DNA of 64,000 bases from Dechloromonas sp. A34. GTDB taxonomy: Bacteria; Pseudomonadota; Gammaproteobacteria; Burkholderiales; Rhodocyclaceae. The stretch lies in the NCBI RefSeq assembly GCF_026261605.1, contig NZ_CP102486.1, forward strand, positions 3,844,001 to 3,908,000. Reading direction: 5' to 3'. This document shows positions 46,763 to 57,221 of this stretch, piece after piece. Position 1 is the stretch's first letter. Each line of letters begins with the position of its first letter. Both the position numbers and the translations under genes were made by a program. Below the pieces are notes generated by a model. It had not been told where the DNA came from, ran no database searches, and saw only the letters and a list, made by a program, of their open reading frames with translations.

Positions 46763-48469
46763 TCAGTCGTATTTGGCGGCGATCGGCATCTGCCGCCCGC
46801 TGCCGAAGGCCCGGCCGCGCAGGCGCAGGATGGCGGGCGCCTGGCGGCGCTTGTATTCGTTGCGGGCGATCATCCGCCGGACCTTGGCGACCAGGGCCTG
46901 TCCTTCCGGGCTGGCGGTCAGGCCGGCGTAGGCGGTTTCGACGGCGGCCCGCTCGTCGGCGCCGAGGCGCGGCCCCTCGATCAGCACCTTGAGGATGCAG
47001 TCGAGGACCGGGTAAGGCGGTAGACTGTCGCTATCGCGCTGGTCCGGCGCCAGTTCGGCCGATGGCTCCTTGTCGATGATGCTGTCCGGGATTAGCTCGC
47101 GACCGGCATCGGCGTTGAGGTGGCGGCTGAGATCGAAGACCTCGGTCTTGTAGAGGTCGCCGATCAGCCCCAGGCCGCCGTTGGTGTCGCCGTAGAGGGT
47201 GCAGTAGCCGACCGAGATTTCGCTCTTGTTGCCGGTGGTGAGCAGCAGGTGGCCGTAGCTGTTGGAAAATTCCATGAGCAGCGTGCCGCGCACCCGGGCC
47301 TGCAGGTTCTCCAGCGCCAGGCCGCAAAGGGGCTGGCCGAAGGTCTCGGCGAAACCGGCTTCGTACTCGCCGACGATGGCGCGGATCGGGTGTTCGTGGA
47401 GCTTGATGCCGAGGTTGCGGCAGAGCGCTACCGAATCGTCGACGCTGCCGCTGCTCGAAAAGCGCGAGGGCATGGTGATGGCGACGACGTTGTCGGAGCC
47501 GAGCGCTTCGACGGCCAGGGCCAGGGTCAGGGCGCTGTCGATGCCGCCCGAGGAGCCGACCACGACCTGCCGGAAGCCGCAACGCCGGGCGTAGTCGCGC
47601 AGGCCGAGGACGATCTGCCGGCGATAGAACTCCATGACCGGCAACCCGGCGCTCGGCACCGGCGGCAAGGCGGCACCGTCGGCGGCGAGGAAGCGGCCGT
47701 CGGCCAGTTGCAGCGTGGTGACCGCTTCGGCGAAGCGCGCCGCCTCAAAGACGACGCCCTCCGCCGGCGTCACCGCGAAGGACGCACCGTCGAAGACCAG
47801 CTGGTCATGGCCGCCGACCTGGTTGACGTAGACCAGCGGCAACTGGTGGCGCCGGCTGGCGGCGGCGAACAGCCGCTGGCGCTGCTCGCGCTTGCCGACA
47901 TTGGACGGACTGGCATTGATCGAAACAATCAGGTCGGGGGCCGCATCGGCCAGGCGGGCGAAAGGATTGACGGCGTAGTCGTCGCCGGCGTCGTTCCAGC
48001 CATCCTCGCAGATCAGGAAGCCGACCTGGGTGCCGTCCACGCGCAGCACGCGGCCGACATCCGGCCCCGGCTCGAAGTAGCGGTGCTCATCGAAGACGTT
48101 GTAGGTCGGCAGCAGCTGCTTGGCGTAGCGCAGCACGACTTCGCCGTCGCGCAGGACGAGCAGGCTGTTCTCCAGCGCCTTGCCCGGCCCGCTGCGCCGG
48201 GTCGGGGCGCCGACCACCCAGCACAGGCCGGGCGTGGCCCGCGTCGCTGCGGCCAGTTCCGCGAGCGCCCGGTCGCAGCGGGCGAGGAAATCGGCTTCGT
48301 CGAGCAGGTCGCCGGGCAGGTAGCCGGTCAGCGACAGTTCGGGGAAAACCACCATCTGCGCCCGCTCGGCCGCGGCCTGGGCTGCCGCCTGGCGCATCAG
48401 TTCGAGATTGCCGGCCAGATCGCCGATCGTCGGGTTGATCTGGGCCAGCGTGATGCGAAAGGCCGTCAT
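46763..48469 (-). CDS. nadE: Glutamine-dependent NAD+ synthetase
   Basis: Converts nicotinate adenine dinucleotide to NAD using glutamine. The 568 residues have an N-terminal nitrilase-type amidase domain ([15 protein letters not shown] with the Glu, [18 protein letters not shown] with the Lys, [10 protein letters not shown] with the Cys) and a C-terminal synthetase with P-loop [17 protein letters not shown]. The start at 48469 overlaps the pncB stop as ATGA. Both domains are complete. Confidence 0.96.
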   Translation of the reverse strand: MTAFRITLAQINPTIGDLAGNLELMRQAAAQAAAERAQMVVFPELSLTGYLPGDLLDEADFLARCDRALAELAAATRATPGLCWVVGAPTRRSGPGKALENSLLVLRDGEVVLRYAKQLLPTYNVFDEHRYFEPGPDVGRVLRVDGTQVGFLICEDGWNDAGDDYAVNPFARLADAAPDLIVSINASPSNVGKREQRQRLFAAASRRHQLPLVYVNQVGGHDQLVFDGASFAVTPAEGVVFEAARFAEAVTTLQLADGRFLAADGAALPPVPSAGLPVMEFYRRQIVLGLRDYARRCGFRQVVVGSSGGIDSALTLALAVEALGSDNVVAITMPSRFSSSGSVDDSVALCRNLGIKLHEHPIRAIVGEYEAGFAETFGQPLCGLALENLQARVRGTLLMEFSNSYGHLLLTTGNKSEISVGYCTLYGDTNGGLGLIGDLYKTEVFDLSRHLNADAGRELIPDSIIDKEPSAELAPDQRDSDSLPPYPVLDCILKVLIEGPRLGADERAAVETAYAGLTASPEGQALVAKVRRMIARNEYKRRQAPAILRLRGRAFGSGRQMPIAAKYD

Positions 48470-49683
48470 GACGCCACCTCCGAATGATTGAAGACCTGGC
48501 GCAGATAGGCGAGGAAGGTCTGATCGTCGCACAGCGTCTTGCCCGGCGAATCGGACAGTTTGGCCACCGGCTGGCCGTTGCAGGCGGTGATCTTCATGAC
48601 GATGTTCAAGGCCTTGTGCGGCGTGTCGTTGGTCAGGTTGGTACCGATCCCGTAGGAGGTCGGGATGCGCCCGCGGAAACGCTTGTAGAGCGCGATCGCC
48701 CTCGGCAGGTCGAGGGCGTCGGAGAACACCAGGCGTTTGGTCATCGGGTCGATGTTGAGCTTCTGGTAGTGGGCGATGGCTTTTTCGGCCCACAGCACCG
48801 GGTCGCCGGAATCGTGGCGCAGGCCGTCGAAGAGCTTGGCGAAGTAGAGGTCGAAATCGGCCAGGAAGGCGTCCATGCCAACGACGTCGGTCAGGGCGAT
48901 TCCGAGGTCGCCGCGATATTCCTGGACCCAGGCTTCGAGCGAGGCCTTCTGGAAATCGCGCAGCCGGAAGCCGAAGGCCTGGAAGGCCTGCAGGTATTCG
49001 TGGGCCATGGTGCCAATCGGAATCAGGCCGCACTGCTTGGCCAGATAGACGTTCGAGGTGCCCCGGAAGTGCTCGGGCAGCGCCTCGGCCAGCGTGCGCA
49101 CCACTTCATCGTGCCAGACCCCGGAATAGCGGCGGCGCAGGCCGAAATCGATGAAGGTGAAGGTCTCGTCGCCGGCCACCAGGTTGGCACCCTCGCCCCG
49201 GACCAGGGCGATCTTGGCCGCCAGGCGCTCGCGCGCCGCGGCCAGCACCGCGACATCGTGCGGCAGGCGGCGGAAATACAGCTCGTTGACGATGTAGAGC
49301 ACGAAGATTTCGAAAGCCATGACATGGACCAGCGGCCCGCGCGCCACGATGCTCAACTGCTCGCCGACCGCCCTGACCTCGAGGAAGCGACGCTGGAAGC
49401 GGAATACCGAGAGGAAATCAACGAAATCGCTCTTGATGAAACGCAGACCGCGCAGGTAAGCCAGTTCGTCCTCGGCGAAGCTCAGGCTGCACAGGCGGCC
49501 GAGTTCGGCCTCGACGTCGGCCTTCAGTTCGGCCAGCGGATAGGCCGGGGTGTTGCGGCAGACAAATGTGTACTCGGCCTGCGCGCCGGGGTGGCTGTGC
49601 AGCAGAGCCTGCCACATGGTGAATTTGTAGAGGTCGTTTTCCAGCAGGCTGCGAACGACGGGTGCCTGGATGCTCTGGTTCAT
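48466..49683 (-). CDS. pncB: Nicotinate phosphoribosyltransferase
   Basis: Salvages nicotinate to nicotinate mononucleotide. The 405 residues contain [63 protein letters not shown] (with the autophosphorylated His) and [19 protein letters not shown], all typical of PncB. The ATG at 49683 gives the conserved start. It lies 16 bp after the pncA-like gene. Confidence 0.96.
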   Translation of the reverse strand: MNQSIQAPVVRSLLENDLYKFTMWQALLHSHPGAQAEYTFVCRNTPAYPLAELKADVEAELGRLCSLSFAEDELAYLRGLRFIKSDFVDFLSVFRFQRRFLEVRAVGEQLSIVARGPLVHVMAFEIFVLYIVNELYFRRLPHDVAVLAAARERLAAKIALVRGEGANLVAGDETFTFIDFGLRRRYSGVWHDEVVRTLAEALPEHFRGTSNVYLAKQCGLIPIGTMAHEYLQAFQAFGFRLRDFQKASLEAWVQEYRGDLGIALTDVVGMDAFLADFDLYFAKLFDGLRHDSGDPVLWAEKAIAHYQKLNIDPMTKRLVFSDALDLPRAIALYKRFRGRIPTSYGIGTNLTNDTPHKALNIVMKITACNGQPVAKLSDSPGKTLCDDQTFLAYLRQVFNHSEVAS

Positions 49684-49699
49684 GTTCTGTTTTCCCGAT

Positions 49700-50551
49700 T
49701 CAGCGGTTGGCCAGCAATTCCGGCAGGATCTCAGTCGAGGTGGCGATCTGCACGCCGCGCCGGCGCATGTCATCGACAAAGTCGACATATTGCGCCTCGA
49801 AACCGGCCACCGGGCTCATGCAGTCGCTCAGCAGGACCAGCTTGCCGAGCTCGGCGGCGGCGAAGTTTTCGACAATGTGCTCGGTCGTCGCCTTGACGCA
49901 GTGGCTGCCCGCCTCGCCAGCGATCAGCACACGATCGGCCTGCCGCAGGCGGGCGACGAAGGCCGTGTTGAGCTGCGTCGCCGGATCGTCGGCCAGCGGC
50001 ACTTCGGCCTTCAGCGCGCTGTAGTGCTCGGTCCAGGGGTTGCTGCCCTTGCACACCTTGTCGACCATCCCGACCCGCGCCGCTTCCCAGGCGTTGTAGG
50101 CGCGGCGCACGTCGTCATGGACGTTGTGGCCCCAGCTGCCGATTTCGCAGTGCACCGGCCACACCATGTGGGCGTACCGGCCGTTCGCCTCCAGCACCTC
50201 GAGATAGGCCAGCACGCGCGGCAAGGCCTCGGCCAAACGGGGCCGGAATTGCCCCTCGCGGACATTGGCGGCCGAGATCGGCGTGAACGGGGCAACAGGA
50301 GAACCATCGCCCTGGCACCAGAAGGTCGGGTGGGCGATATCGACATGCTGGTGCGAATCCAGGGTCACCGTGATGGCGCTGAGGCCGGCCCCGCCCTGTT
50401 CGATGAGCGCCGCGACACGCTGCATGTCGGCATGGGCGCCGACCACCGGCAGCGCCGGGACGGTGGCAGCGAGGGTACGGTAGTCCGCGGGCAGATCGCA
50501 AAAGTCGTTTTGCGGATCGATGATCACGAGGTGGATTTTCCGGTTTGCCAT
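49700..50551 (-). CDS. pncA: Nicotinamidase-like cysteine hydrolase
   Basis: Isochorismatase-fold enzyme that most likely deamidates nicotinamide to nicotinate for PncB. Asp in [13 protein letters not shown], and Cys in [13 protein letters not shown], are in the expected places for the catalytic triad; the metal-binding Asp-His stretch is [12 protein letters not shown]. At 283 residues it is longer than E. coli PncA because of an insertion around [22 protein letters not shown] and after. A strong AGGAGG lies 6 bp before the ATG. It is the first gene of the NAD operon. Confidence 0.85.
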   Translation of the reverse strand: MANRKIHLVIIDPQNDFCDLPADYRTLAATVPALPVVGAHADMQRVAALIEQGGAGLSAITVTLDSHQHVDIAHPTFWCQGDGSPVAPFTPISAANVREGQFRPRLAEALPRVLAYLEVLEANGRYAHMVWPVHCEIGSWGHNVHDDVRRAYNAWEAARVGMVDKVCKGSNPWTEHYSALKAEVPLADDPATQLNTAFVARLRQADRVLIAGEAGSHCVKATTEHIVENFAAAELGKLVLLSDCMSPVAGFEAQYVDFVDDMRRRGVQIATSTEILPELLANR

Positions 50552-50605
50552 GATCGGCCTCCTGTTGTGGTGCACCTGCAATCGAGTGCACGACCTGACT
50601 ATAGG

Positions 50606-50634
50606 TTAGTTAGTTTAATAATGCAACTTACTAA
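50606..50634. promoter_or_regulatory. Candidate NrtR operator
   Basis: TTAGTTAG (50606-50613) and CTTACTAA (50627-50634) form an inverted repeat matching at 7 of 8 positions with a 13-base AT-rich spacer. It lies between the divergent pncA-led operon (55 bp to its start) and nrtR (103 bp to its start), in the only AT-rich part of the gap. Confidence 0.55.
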
Positions 50635-50736
50635 ATTGCGAACCGTTAAAGCAGGCACCGGGCTCTCGTCACCAGCAGCCGTGACTTCGATTTATTGATA
50701 TCCTAAGCACTCCGCATTCCCATCCGGCCTCCCTGC

Positions 50737-51414
50737 ATGTCCGAGATCATTTGTACGGTCGATGTCGTCCTCCTCACGCTGCACGACCACCGCCTGCACG
50801 TCGCCCTGCTCAAGCGCGACCACGCGCCGTTTGCCGGCGTCCCCGCCCTGCCCGGTGGCTACATTCACGCCGACGAGGATGCCGACACGCGCGACGCCGC
50901 GATGCGCACGCTGCGCGAAAAAACCGGCATCGCCAGCCCCTACCTGGAACAGCTGGCGACCTTTGCGGGCCCCGGCCGCGACCCGCGCGGCTGGTCGATT
51001 TCGGTGGCCTACTACGCCCTGGTGCCGAGCACGCTGATCGACCAGACCAGCCACCCGGAAGTCGTGATGACCGCCATCGACCAACTGAAAGGCTTGCCTT
51101 TCGACCACCGGCAGATCGTCGACGCCGCCCTGCAGCGCGTGCGCGACAAGAGCAGCTATTCATCCCTGCCCGTTCATCTGTGCGGCAACACCTTCACCCT
51201 GCCGCAACTGCAGAATGTCTATGAAACCATCCTCGGCGAGCCGATCAACAAGGTCAGTTTTCGCCGCAAAATCGAGGAACTCGACATCCTGGAAGCCGTC
51301 GAGGGCCAGATGGAAACCGGCAAGGCCCACCGCCCGGCCCAGCTCTATCGACTGAAGAAACAATTCCGCCAGCACCTCGCGCTGACCGACCGCGGCCTGA
51401 ATTCCACCGCCTAA
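50737..51414 (+). CDS. nrtR: NrtR, Nudix-related regulator of NAD metabolism
   Basis: A 225-residue repressor with an N-terminal Nudix-like domain that binds ADP-ribose and a C-terminal winged helix (LPQLQNVYETILGEPINKVSFRRKI). The Nudix box is degenerate: LREKTG stands where catalytic enzymes have REUXEE, so hydrolysis is not expected. The late FRRKIEELDILEAVEG segment is typical of NrtR. It is divergent from the pncA-pncB-nadE-nadM operon, its probable target. Confidence 0.92.
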   Translation: MSEIICTVDVVLLTLHDHRLHVALLKRDHAPFAGVPALPGGYIHADEDADTRDAAMRTLREKTGIASPYLEQLATFAGPGRDPRGWSISVAYYALVPSTLIDQTSHPEVVMTAIDQLKGLPFDHRQIVDAALQRVRDKSSYSSLPVHLCGNTFTLPQLQNVYETILGEPINKVSFRRKIEELDILEAVEGQMETGKAHRPAQLYRLKKQFRQHLALTDRGLNSTA

Positions 51415-51513
51415 GCCAAATTGGATTGCCCGGCCCGATTTTTGTTCGCCGAGCCACGCAAAGTCGCGATTCCAGACGGCAAGGCGTGCTGCAATGCGGT
51501 AAAATCGCGGGCT

Positions 51514-52557
51514 ATGCTCTATCCACTCATCCGCAAATTCTTCTTCGCGCTCGACGCCGAAACTGCCCACGGCATCGGCATGAGCGGCGTCTCTTTCCTG
51601 AACGCCACCGGCTTTGCCGGCTGCCTGGCCAAACCGGTCGCCGCCTGCCCGGTCGAGGTCATGGGCCTCAAGTTCCCCAATCCGGTCGGCCTCGCCGCCG
51701 GCCTGGACAAGAACGGCGACTACATCGACGGCCTGGCTCGGCTTGGTTTCGGCTTCCTCGAAATCGGCACGATCACGCCCCGCCCGCAGGACGGCAATCC
51801 GCGCCCCCGCCTGTTCCGCATTCCGGAAGCGCAAGGCATCATCAACCGCATGGGCTTCAACAATGCCGGCGTCGATCGCCTGCTGGAGAACGTGCGGGCG
51901 GCGGAGTTCCCGAAGAAGGGCGGCATCCTCGGCATCAACATCGGCAAGAACGCGACGACGCCGATCGAGAAGGCGGCCGAGGACTACCTGATCTGCCTCG
52001 AGAAGGTGTACAACGACGCCAGCTACGTCACGGTCAACATCTCCTCGCCGAACACCAAGAACCTGCGCGAGTTGCAGAAGGACGATGCGTTGGACGATCT
52101 GCTCGCCCAGTTGAAGGCGAAGCAGGAACAGCTGGCTGAGAATTACGGCAAATACGTGCCGATGGCGCTGAAGATCGCTCCCGATCTCGACGACGCGCAG
52201 ATCACCGCGATCGCCGACGCCCTGCGCCGCCACCGCATGGACGGCGTGATCGCCACCAACACCACGCTGTCGCGCGACGGCGTCGAGAATTTGCCGAACG
52301 GCAACGAAACGGGCGGCCTGTCCGGCGCCCCGGTCTTCCGCAAGTCGACCGACGTGCTGAAAAAGCTGTCCACCGCGCTGGCCGGCGAACTGCCGATCAT
52401 TGGTGTCGGCGGCATCATGGGCGGCGAGGATGCGGCCGAGAAGATCCGCGCCGGGGCCAGCCTGGTCCAGTTCTACAGCGGCTTCATCTACCGTGGCCCC
52501 GATCTGGTCAGCGAAGTGGCGGGAACCCTGGCTAACATCATGCGGAAAACCGTATAA
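51514..52557 (+). CDS. pyrD: Dihydroorotate dehydrogenase (quinone), class 2
   Basis: Membrane-associated FMN enzyme of pyrimidine synthesis that passes electrons to quinone. The 347 residues have the class 2 N-terminal extension ([20 protein letters not shown]), the FMN-binding segments [19 protein letters not shown] and [25 protein letters not shown], and the catalytic Ser in [13 protein letters not shown]. The ATG at 51514 is chosen as the conserved start; an earlier in-frame TTG adds unconserved sequence. Confidence 0.96.
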   Translation: MLYPLIRKFFFALDAETAHGIGMSGVSFLNATGFAGCLAKPVAACPVEVMGLKFPNPVGLAAGLDKNGDYIDGLARLGFGFLEIGTITPRPQDGNPRPRLFRIPEAQGIINRMGFNNAGVDRLLENVRAAEFPKKGGILGINIGKNATTPIEKAAEDYLICLEKVYNDASYVTVNISSPNTKNLRELQKDDALDDLLAQLKAKQEQLAENYGKYVPMALKIAPDLDDAQITAIADALRRHRMDGVIATNTTLSRDGVENLPNGNETGGLSGAPVFRKSTDVLKKLSTALAGELPIIGVGGIMGGEDAAEKIRAGASLVQFYSGFIYRGPDLVSEVAGTLANIMRKTV

Positions 52558-52629
52558 GCCCATAAGCGGCGCGCGGTTGTTCGGACCGCGGCAAACCTCG
52601 ATAATACGGCCTTCAACCCAGCCCCCAAC

Positions 52630-53214
52630 ATGAGCCACTACCTATTCATCCTCGTCGGCGCGGTACTCGTCAACAACGTCGTGCTGGTGAAGATTCTGGG
52701 CCTTTGCCCCTTCATGGGCGTCTCCAAGAAGCTCGAAACGGCTTACGGTATGGGCGCCGCCACGACCTTCGTGCTGACCATGGCGACCGGGGCGAGCTAC
52801 ATCATCGACCACTACCTGTTGATGCCGTTCGGGCTCGAATACCTGCGCACGCTGTCCTTCATCGTCACCATCGCGGCCATCGTCCAGCTGACCGAAATGG
52901 TCATCGCCAAGACCTCGCCGGCCCTGCAGCAGACGCTGGGCATCTACCTGCCGCTGATCACCACCAACTGCGCCGTGCTCGGCGTGCCGCTGCTCAACAT
53001 CGCCAACGGTTACAACTTTGTCGAATCGCTGCTTTTCGGCGCCGGTAGCGCGGTCGGCTTCTCGCTGGTGCTGATCCTCTTCGCCGGCATCCGCGAGCGG
53101 GTCGAGGGCGCCGACGTGCCGGTCTATTTCCGCGGCGTCGCCATCGCCATGGTCACCGCCGGCCTGATGGCGCTGGCCTTCATGGGTTTTGCCGGCCTGG
53201 ACAAGTACCAGTAA
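52630..53214 (+). CDS. rnfA: Rnf electron transport complex subunit A
   Basis: Inner-membrane subunit of the ion-translocating ferredoxin:NAD oxidoreductase (Rnf/Rsx). 194 residues with six membrane helices, starting [30 protein letters not shown]; the LGLCPF loop is a conserved cysteine motif shared with RnfE, and the two proteins insert in opposite orientation. First gene of a six-gene operon in which every junction is an overlap. Confidence 0.96.
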   Translation: MSHYLFILVGAVLVNNVVLVKILGLCPFMGVSKKLETAYGMGAATTFVLTMATGASYIIDHYLLMPFGLEYLRTLSFIVTIAAIVQLTEMVIAKTSPALQQTLGIYLPLITTNCAVLGVPLLNIANGYNFVESLLFGAGSAVGFSLVLILFAGIRERVEGADVPVYFRGVAIAMVTAGLMALAFMGFAGLDKYQ

Positions 53215-53792
53215 TGGATATTCTTCTCGCGATTGCCATCATGGCCCTCGGGGCCGTCGTGCTCGGTGCGGCGCTCGGCTTCGCCTCGATCAAGTTCAAG
53301 GTCGAGGGCGATCCGCTGGTCGAAAAGATCGAAGGCATCCTGCCCCAGACCCAGTGCGGCCAGTGCGGCTTCCCGGGCTGCAAGCCCTATGCCGAAGCCA
53401 TCGCCAAGGGTGAGGTCGACATCAACCTGTGTCCGCCGGGCGGTATGGAAGGCGTCCAGAAACTGGCCGACCTGCTCGGCCGCGAGGTCAAGCCGCTGGA
53501 GGCCGAAGAAAAGCCGAAACAGGTTGCGATCATCGACGAGAACACCTGCATCGGCTGCACGCTGTGCATCCAGGCCTGCCCGGTCGATGCCATCGTCGGT
53601 GCCGCCAAGCAGATGCACACCATCGTCGCGCCGCTCTGTACCGGCTGCGAACTCTGCCTGCCCCCCTGCCCGGTCGAATGCATCCGCATGGAACCGATCG
53701 GCGAAAACATCGAGAACTGGAAGTGGAAATTCCCGGTGATCGAGATCAAGCCTGAAATTCGCAAGGCCGCACCGATCAAAGAAGCTGCCTGA
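53214..53792 (+). CDS. rnfB: Rnf complex iron-sulfur subunit B
   Basis: Electron-entry subunit. 192 residues with an N-terminal membrane helix, a four-cysteine cluster motif at CGQCGFPGC and two ferredoxin-like 4Fe-4S motifs ([12 protein letters not shown] and [12 protein letters not shown]). Normal for the short proteobacterial form. The start overlaps the rnfA stop by one base. Confidence 0.96.
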   Translation: MDILLAIAIMALGAVVLGAALGFASIKFKVEGDPLVEKIEGILPQTQCGQCGFPGCKPYAEAIAKGEVDINLCPPGGMEGVQKLADLLGREVKPLEAEEKPKQVAIIDENTCIGCTLCIQACPVDAIVGAAKQMHTIVAPLCTGCELCLPPCPVECIRMEPIGENIENWKWKFPVIEIKPEIRKAAPIKEAA

Positions 53793-55528
53793 TGTTGATG
53801 AACCTCTTCAAATTCAAGGGCGGCGTCAAGCCGCCGACCAACAAGACCCAGTCGGTCGGCCTGCCGATCGCTCGGGCGCCGCTCCCCTCGCGTCTCGTCG
53901 TACCGCTGCACCAAAGCATCGGCGGCACGCCGCGCCCGGTCGTTCAAGCCGGCGATCATGTCCTCAAGGGCCAGTTGATCGGCGAGGCCGACGGCTGGAT
54001 CTCGGCCGCCGTCCACGCCCCGACCTCCGGCACCGTGCTCGCCGTCGAGATGCAGGCCCAGCCGCACCCCTCCGGCCTCGACGCGCTGTGCGTGGTCATC
54101 GAACCGGATGGCAAGGAGGAATGGATCCCCCGGGCAACCGTCGACTACAAGTCCCTGACCCCCGAGGAAGTCCGCGGGCGCCTGCAACATGCCGGCGTCG
54201 TCGGCCTCGGCGGCGCGGTTTTCCCGACCCACGGCAAGCTGACCGCCTCGAAGACGGTGCCGATGGACGAACTGGTCATCAACGGCGCCGAGTGCGAACC
54301 CTTCATCACTTGCGACGACCTGCTGATGCGCGAACGCGCCGAGGAAGTCGTGCGTGGTATCGGCATCTTCCGCGACCTGCTGCAGCCGAAGAAGGTGCTG
54401 ATCGGCATCGAGGACAACAAGCCGGAAGCCGCCGCCGCCATGCGCGCCGCCGTCACCGCGCTGGGTGAAGACTTCACGGTCGTCCAGGTGCCGACGCTCT
54501 ACCCGGCCGGCGGCGCCAAGCAGTTGATCCGTGTGCTAACCGGCAAGGAAGTGCCGGCTGCCAAGCGCTCGACCGATCTCGGCGTCCAGTGTTTCAACGT
54601 AGCCACAGCCTATACCGCCTGGCGCGCCATTGCCCATGGCGAGCCGGTCGTCTCGCGGCTGGTCACGATCAGCGGCAATGTCCAGGAACCACGCAACTAT
54701 GAAGTGCTGATCGGCACGCCGATGGGCGAGCTGCTCAAGCTAGCCCAGCCCCACCCGGACACCGATGGCATCGTGATGGGTGGCCCGATGATGGGCTTCC
54801 TCGTGCCCAATGCCGACGTCCCGGTGGTCAAGGCGACCAACTGCCTGATCGCCCACAGCGAGCGCCTCTTCCCGCCCAAGGCGGCGGAAATGCCGTGCAT
54901 CCGCTGCGGCTCCTGCGCCGAGGCCTGTCCGCACGAACTGCAGCCTTTCGAGCTGTACTGGTTCTCGCGCGCCAAGAATTTCGGCAAGACGCAGGAATAC
55001 GCCATCTTCGATTGCATCGAATGCGGCTGTTGTTCCTTCGTCTGCCCGTCGCGCATCCCGCTGGTCCAGTATTTCCGCTTCGCGAAGAGCGAAATCTGGG
55101 CGCGCGAACGCGACAAGAATGCGGCCGATGCCGCCAAAGCCCGTTTCGAATTCAAGCAACTGCGCGACGAACGCGAAAAAGCCGAGAAGGCTGAGAAGCT
55201 GGCCAAGGCGGCGGCCGCTCAGGCCGCCAAGAAGGCCGCCGAGGCTGCGGCAGCGGCAGCCGCCCCAGCCTCGGGCATTGCCGAAAGCGCCGCCCCCGCC
55301 CCCGCCCCCGTCGACGCCGACGCCGACGCCGACAAGGATGCCAAGCGCGCCACCATCGAGGCCGCCATGGCCCGTGCCAAGGCCCAGCGCGAAGCCGTCC
55401 AGCCCAAAAACACCGAAGCCGTGACCATCGAGCAGCAGCGCGCGATGGACGAAATCGAGTCGCGCCGTGTCGTGCTGGCACCCGCCGCCCAGGAACCTGC
55501 CGGCCCGACCGGCAAAAAGGCCGAATAA
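53792..55528 (+). CDS. rnfC: Rnf complex subunit C
   Basis: NADH- and FMN-binding peripheral subunit of 578 residues. Two 4Fe-4S motifs are present (CIRCGSCAEACP and CIECGCCSFVCPSRIPL), and the Gly-rich VVGLGGAVFPTHGK segment is typical of the SLBB/NQR fold. The C-terminal 130 or so residues are an Ala/Lys/Glu-rich extension with repeats such as AAAQAAKKAAEAAAAAAA, common in proteobacterial RnfC and predicted to be helical. Confidence 0.95.
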   Translation: MLMNLFKFKGGVKPPTNKTQSVGLPIARAPLPSRLVVPLHQSIGGTPRPVVQAGDHVLKGQLIGEADGWISAAVHAPTSGTVLAVEMQAQPHPSGLDALCVVIEPDGKEEWIPRATVDYKSLTPEEVRGRLQHAGVVGLGGAVFPTHGKLTASKTVPMDELVINGAECEPFITCDDLLMRERAEEVVRGIGIFRDLLQPKKVLIGIEDNKPEAAAAMRAAVTALGEDFTVVQVPTLYPAGGAKQLIRVLTGKEVPAAKRSTDLGVQCFNVATAYTAWRAIAHGEPVVSRLVTISGNVQEPRNYEVLIGTPMGELLKLAQPHPDTDGIVMGGPMMGFLVPNADVPVVKATNCLIAHSERLFPPKAAEMPCIRCGSCAEACPHELQPFELYWFSRAKNFGKTQEYAIFDCIECGCCSFVCPSRIPLVQYFRFAKSEIWARERDKNAADAAKARFEFKQLRDEREKAEKAEKLAKAAAAQAAKKAAEAAAAAAAPASGIAESAAPAPAPVDADADADKDAKRATIEAAMARAKAQREAVQPKNTEAVTIEQQRAMDEIESRRVVLAPAAQEPAGPTGKKAE

Positions 55529-56544
55529 TGTTTGCCCCCGCCCCCTACCTGTTGAAGGACATCAGCGTCAGCCAGGTCATGACGCAAGTCTGCATCGCGC
55601 TGATTCCCGGCATCGCCGCCTATGCCTGGCTGATCGGTCCGGCCATTCTGGCCCAGCTGGTGATTGCCACGCTCGCCGCCCTGCTCGCCGAAGCCGCGAT
55701 GCTGCGCGTCCAGCGCAAGCCGCTGGCGATGTTCCTGGCCGACGGCTCGGCCATCGTCACCGCCTGGCTGATCGCTCTCACCTTCCCGCCGCTCGCTCCG
55801 TGGTGGCTGGTCGTCACCGGTACCGTCTTCGCCATCGTCGTCGCCAAGCATCTCTACGGCGGCCTCGGCCAGAACCCCTTCAACCCGGCGATGGTCGCCT
55901 TCGCGATCTGCATCGTCGCCTTCCCGGCGCTGATGTCGCAATGGCCGGTGGTCGGGCTGCAACAAGGCCTGATCGAGCAGATCAACATCATTTTCGGTTT
56001 TTCGCCGCGCCTCGATGCCCTGTCCAGCGCCACCCCGCTCGACGCCCTGAAAACCTCGCTGAAGCTCGGTGAAGGCACGGTCGATGTCGCCCGCCTCCTG
56101 GCCAACCAGGACATCTTCGGCAATTTCGCCGGGCGCGGCTGGGAATGGGTCGCCGCCGGTTACCTGCTAGGTGGTCTGTGGCTGCTCCAGCGCAGGCTGA
56201 TTACCTGGCATGTGCCGGTCGCCTTCATCGGCGCCCTGGCCCTGATTTCCGGCGCCCTCTGGCTGTACAACCCGGCCCAGTTCGCCAGCCCGCTGTTCCA
56301 CCTGTTCTCCGGCGGCGCGATGATCGGTGCCTTCTTCATCGCCACCGATCCGGTTTCCGGGTGCACGACGCCGCGCGGCAAGCTGATCTTCGGCGCCGGT
56401 GCCGGCCTGCTCGCCTACATCATCCGCGTCTTCGGCGGCTACCCGGACGGCGTCGCCTTCGCGGTGCTGCTGATGAATCTCAGCGCGCCACTGATCGACC
56501 TGCTCACCCAGCCGCCGATCTTCGGCATGAAGGACAAGGCATGA
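55528..56544 (+). CDS. rnfD: Rnf complex subunit D
   Basis: Integral membrane subunit of 338 residues with a covalently bound FMN. The attachment threonine is in DALSSATPLDAL. About nine membrane helices, for example ALIPGIAAYAWLIGPAILAQ and FFIATDPVSGCTTPRGKLIFG. It overlaps rnfC by one base and rnfG as ATGA. Confidence 0.95.
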   Translation: MFAPAPYLLKDISVSQVMTQVCIALIPGIAAYAWLIGPAILAQLVIATLAALLAEAAMLRVQRKPLAMFLADGSAIVTAWLIALTFPPLAPWWLVVTGTVFAIVVAKHLYGGLGQNPFNPAMVAFAICIVAFPALMSQWPVVGLQQGLIEQINIIFGFSPRLDALSSATPLDALKTSLKLGEGTVDVARLLANQDIFGNFAGRGWEWVAAGYLLGGLWLLQRRLITWHVPVAFIGALALISGALWLYNPAQFASPLFHLFSGGAMIGAFFIATDPVSGCTTPRGKLIFGAGAGLLAYIIRVFGGYPDGVAFAVLLMNLSAPLIDLLTQPPIFGMKDKA

Positions 56545-57221
56545 GCACCGCGCCCAAGGAATTCACGGCGCCCGGTATGGCCGTGCGTACGGCGGCGATC
56601 CTCTTTGTCTTCGTGATCGCCTTCACCGGCCTGCTCTCGGGAGCCTATCTGTCGACCAAGCCGGCCATCGAGGCCTCGGCCATTGAAGAAAAAATGAAAC
56701 TGGTCGATGACGTCCTGCCGCGCAGCGAATACGACAATGCGCTGCTCCAGGATATCGTCACCCTGCCCGCCACCCCGGAACTCGGCCTGAGCGAGCCGAG
56801 CACGCTCTATCGTGCCCGCCGCAACGGCAAGCCGGTGGCCATGGTCTTCGAAGCCGTCGCCCCGGATGGCTACTCCGGCAAGATCCGGCTGATCGTCGCC
56901 GTGCGTAGCGACGGCCAGGTGGCCGGCGTCCGCGTCACGCAGCACAAGGAAACGCCGGGCCTCGGCGATTACATCGAGCCCAAGAAGGACAAGAACAAGG
57001 CGCATCCGTGGATCACGCAGTTTGTCGACATGTCGCTGGCCAGCGTCCCCGACAAGGACTGGAAGGTCAAGAAAGACGGCGGCCGCATCGACTACCATGC
57101 CGGTGCAACCGTCACCCCGCGTGCCGTGTCGAAAGCCGTACTGAAGGCCATCAAGTGGGCCGACGCCAACCGCGACCAGATGTTTGCCGAATCAGCCATC
57201 CCAGCGGGAGCCGCCAAATGA
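56541..57221 (+). CDS. rnfG: Rnf complex subunit G
   Basis: Subunit of 226 residues with one N-terminal membrane helix (AAILFVFVIAFTGLLSGAYL) and a periplasmic FMN domain; the FMN-linking threonine is in HAGATVTPRAVSKAV. The QHKETPGLGDYIE block is typical of RnfG/NqrC. The start at 56541 overlaps the rnfD stop as ATGA; a much longer upstream frame is not real. Confidence 0.94.
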   Translation: MSTAPKEFTAPGMAVRTAAILFVFVIAFTGLLSGAYLSTKPAIEASAIEEKMKLVDDVLPRSEYDNALLQDIVTLPATPELGLSEPSTLYRARRNGKPVAMVFEAVAPDGYSGKIRLIVAVRSDGQVAGVRVTQHKETPGLGDYIEPKKDKNKAHPWITQFVDMSLASVPDKDWKVKKDGGRIDYHAGATVTPRAVSKAVLKAIKWADANRDQMFAESAIPAGAAK

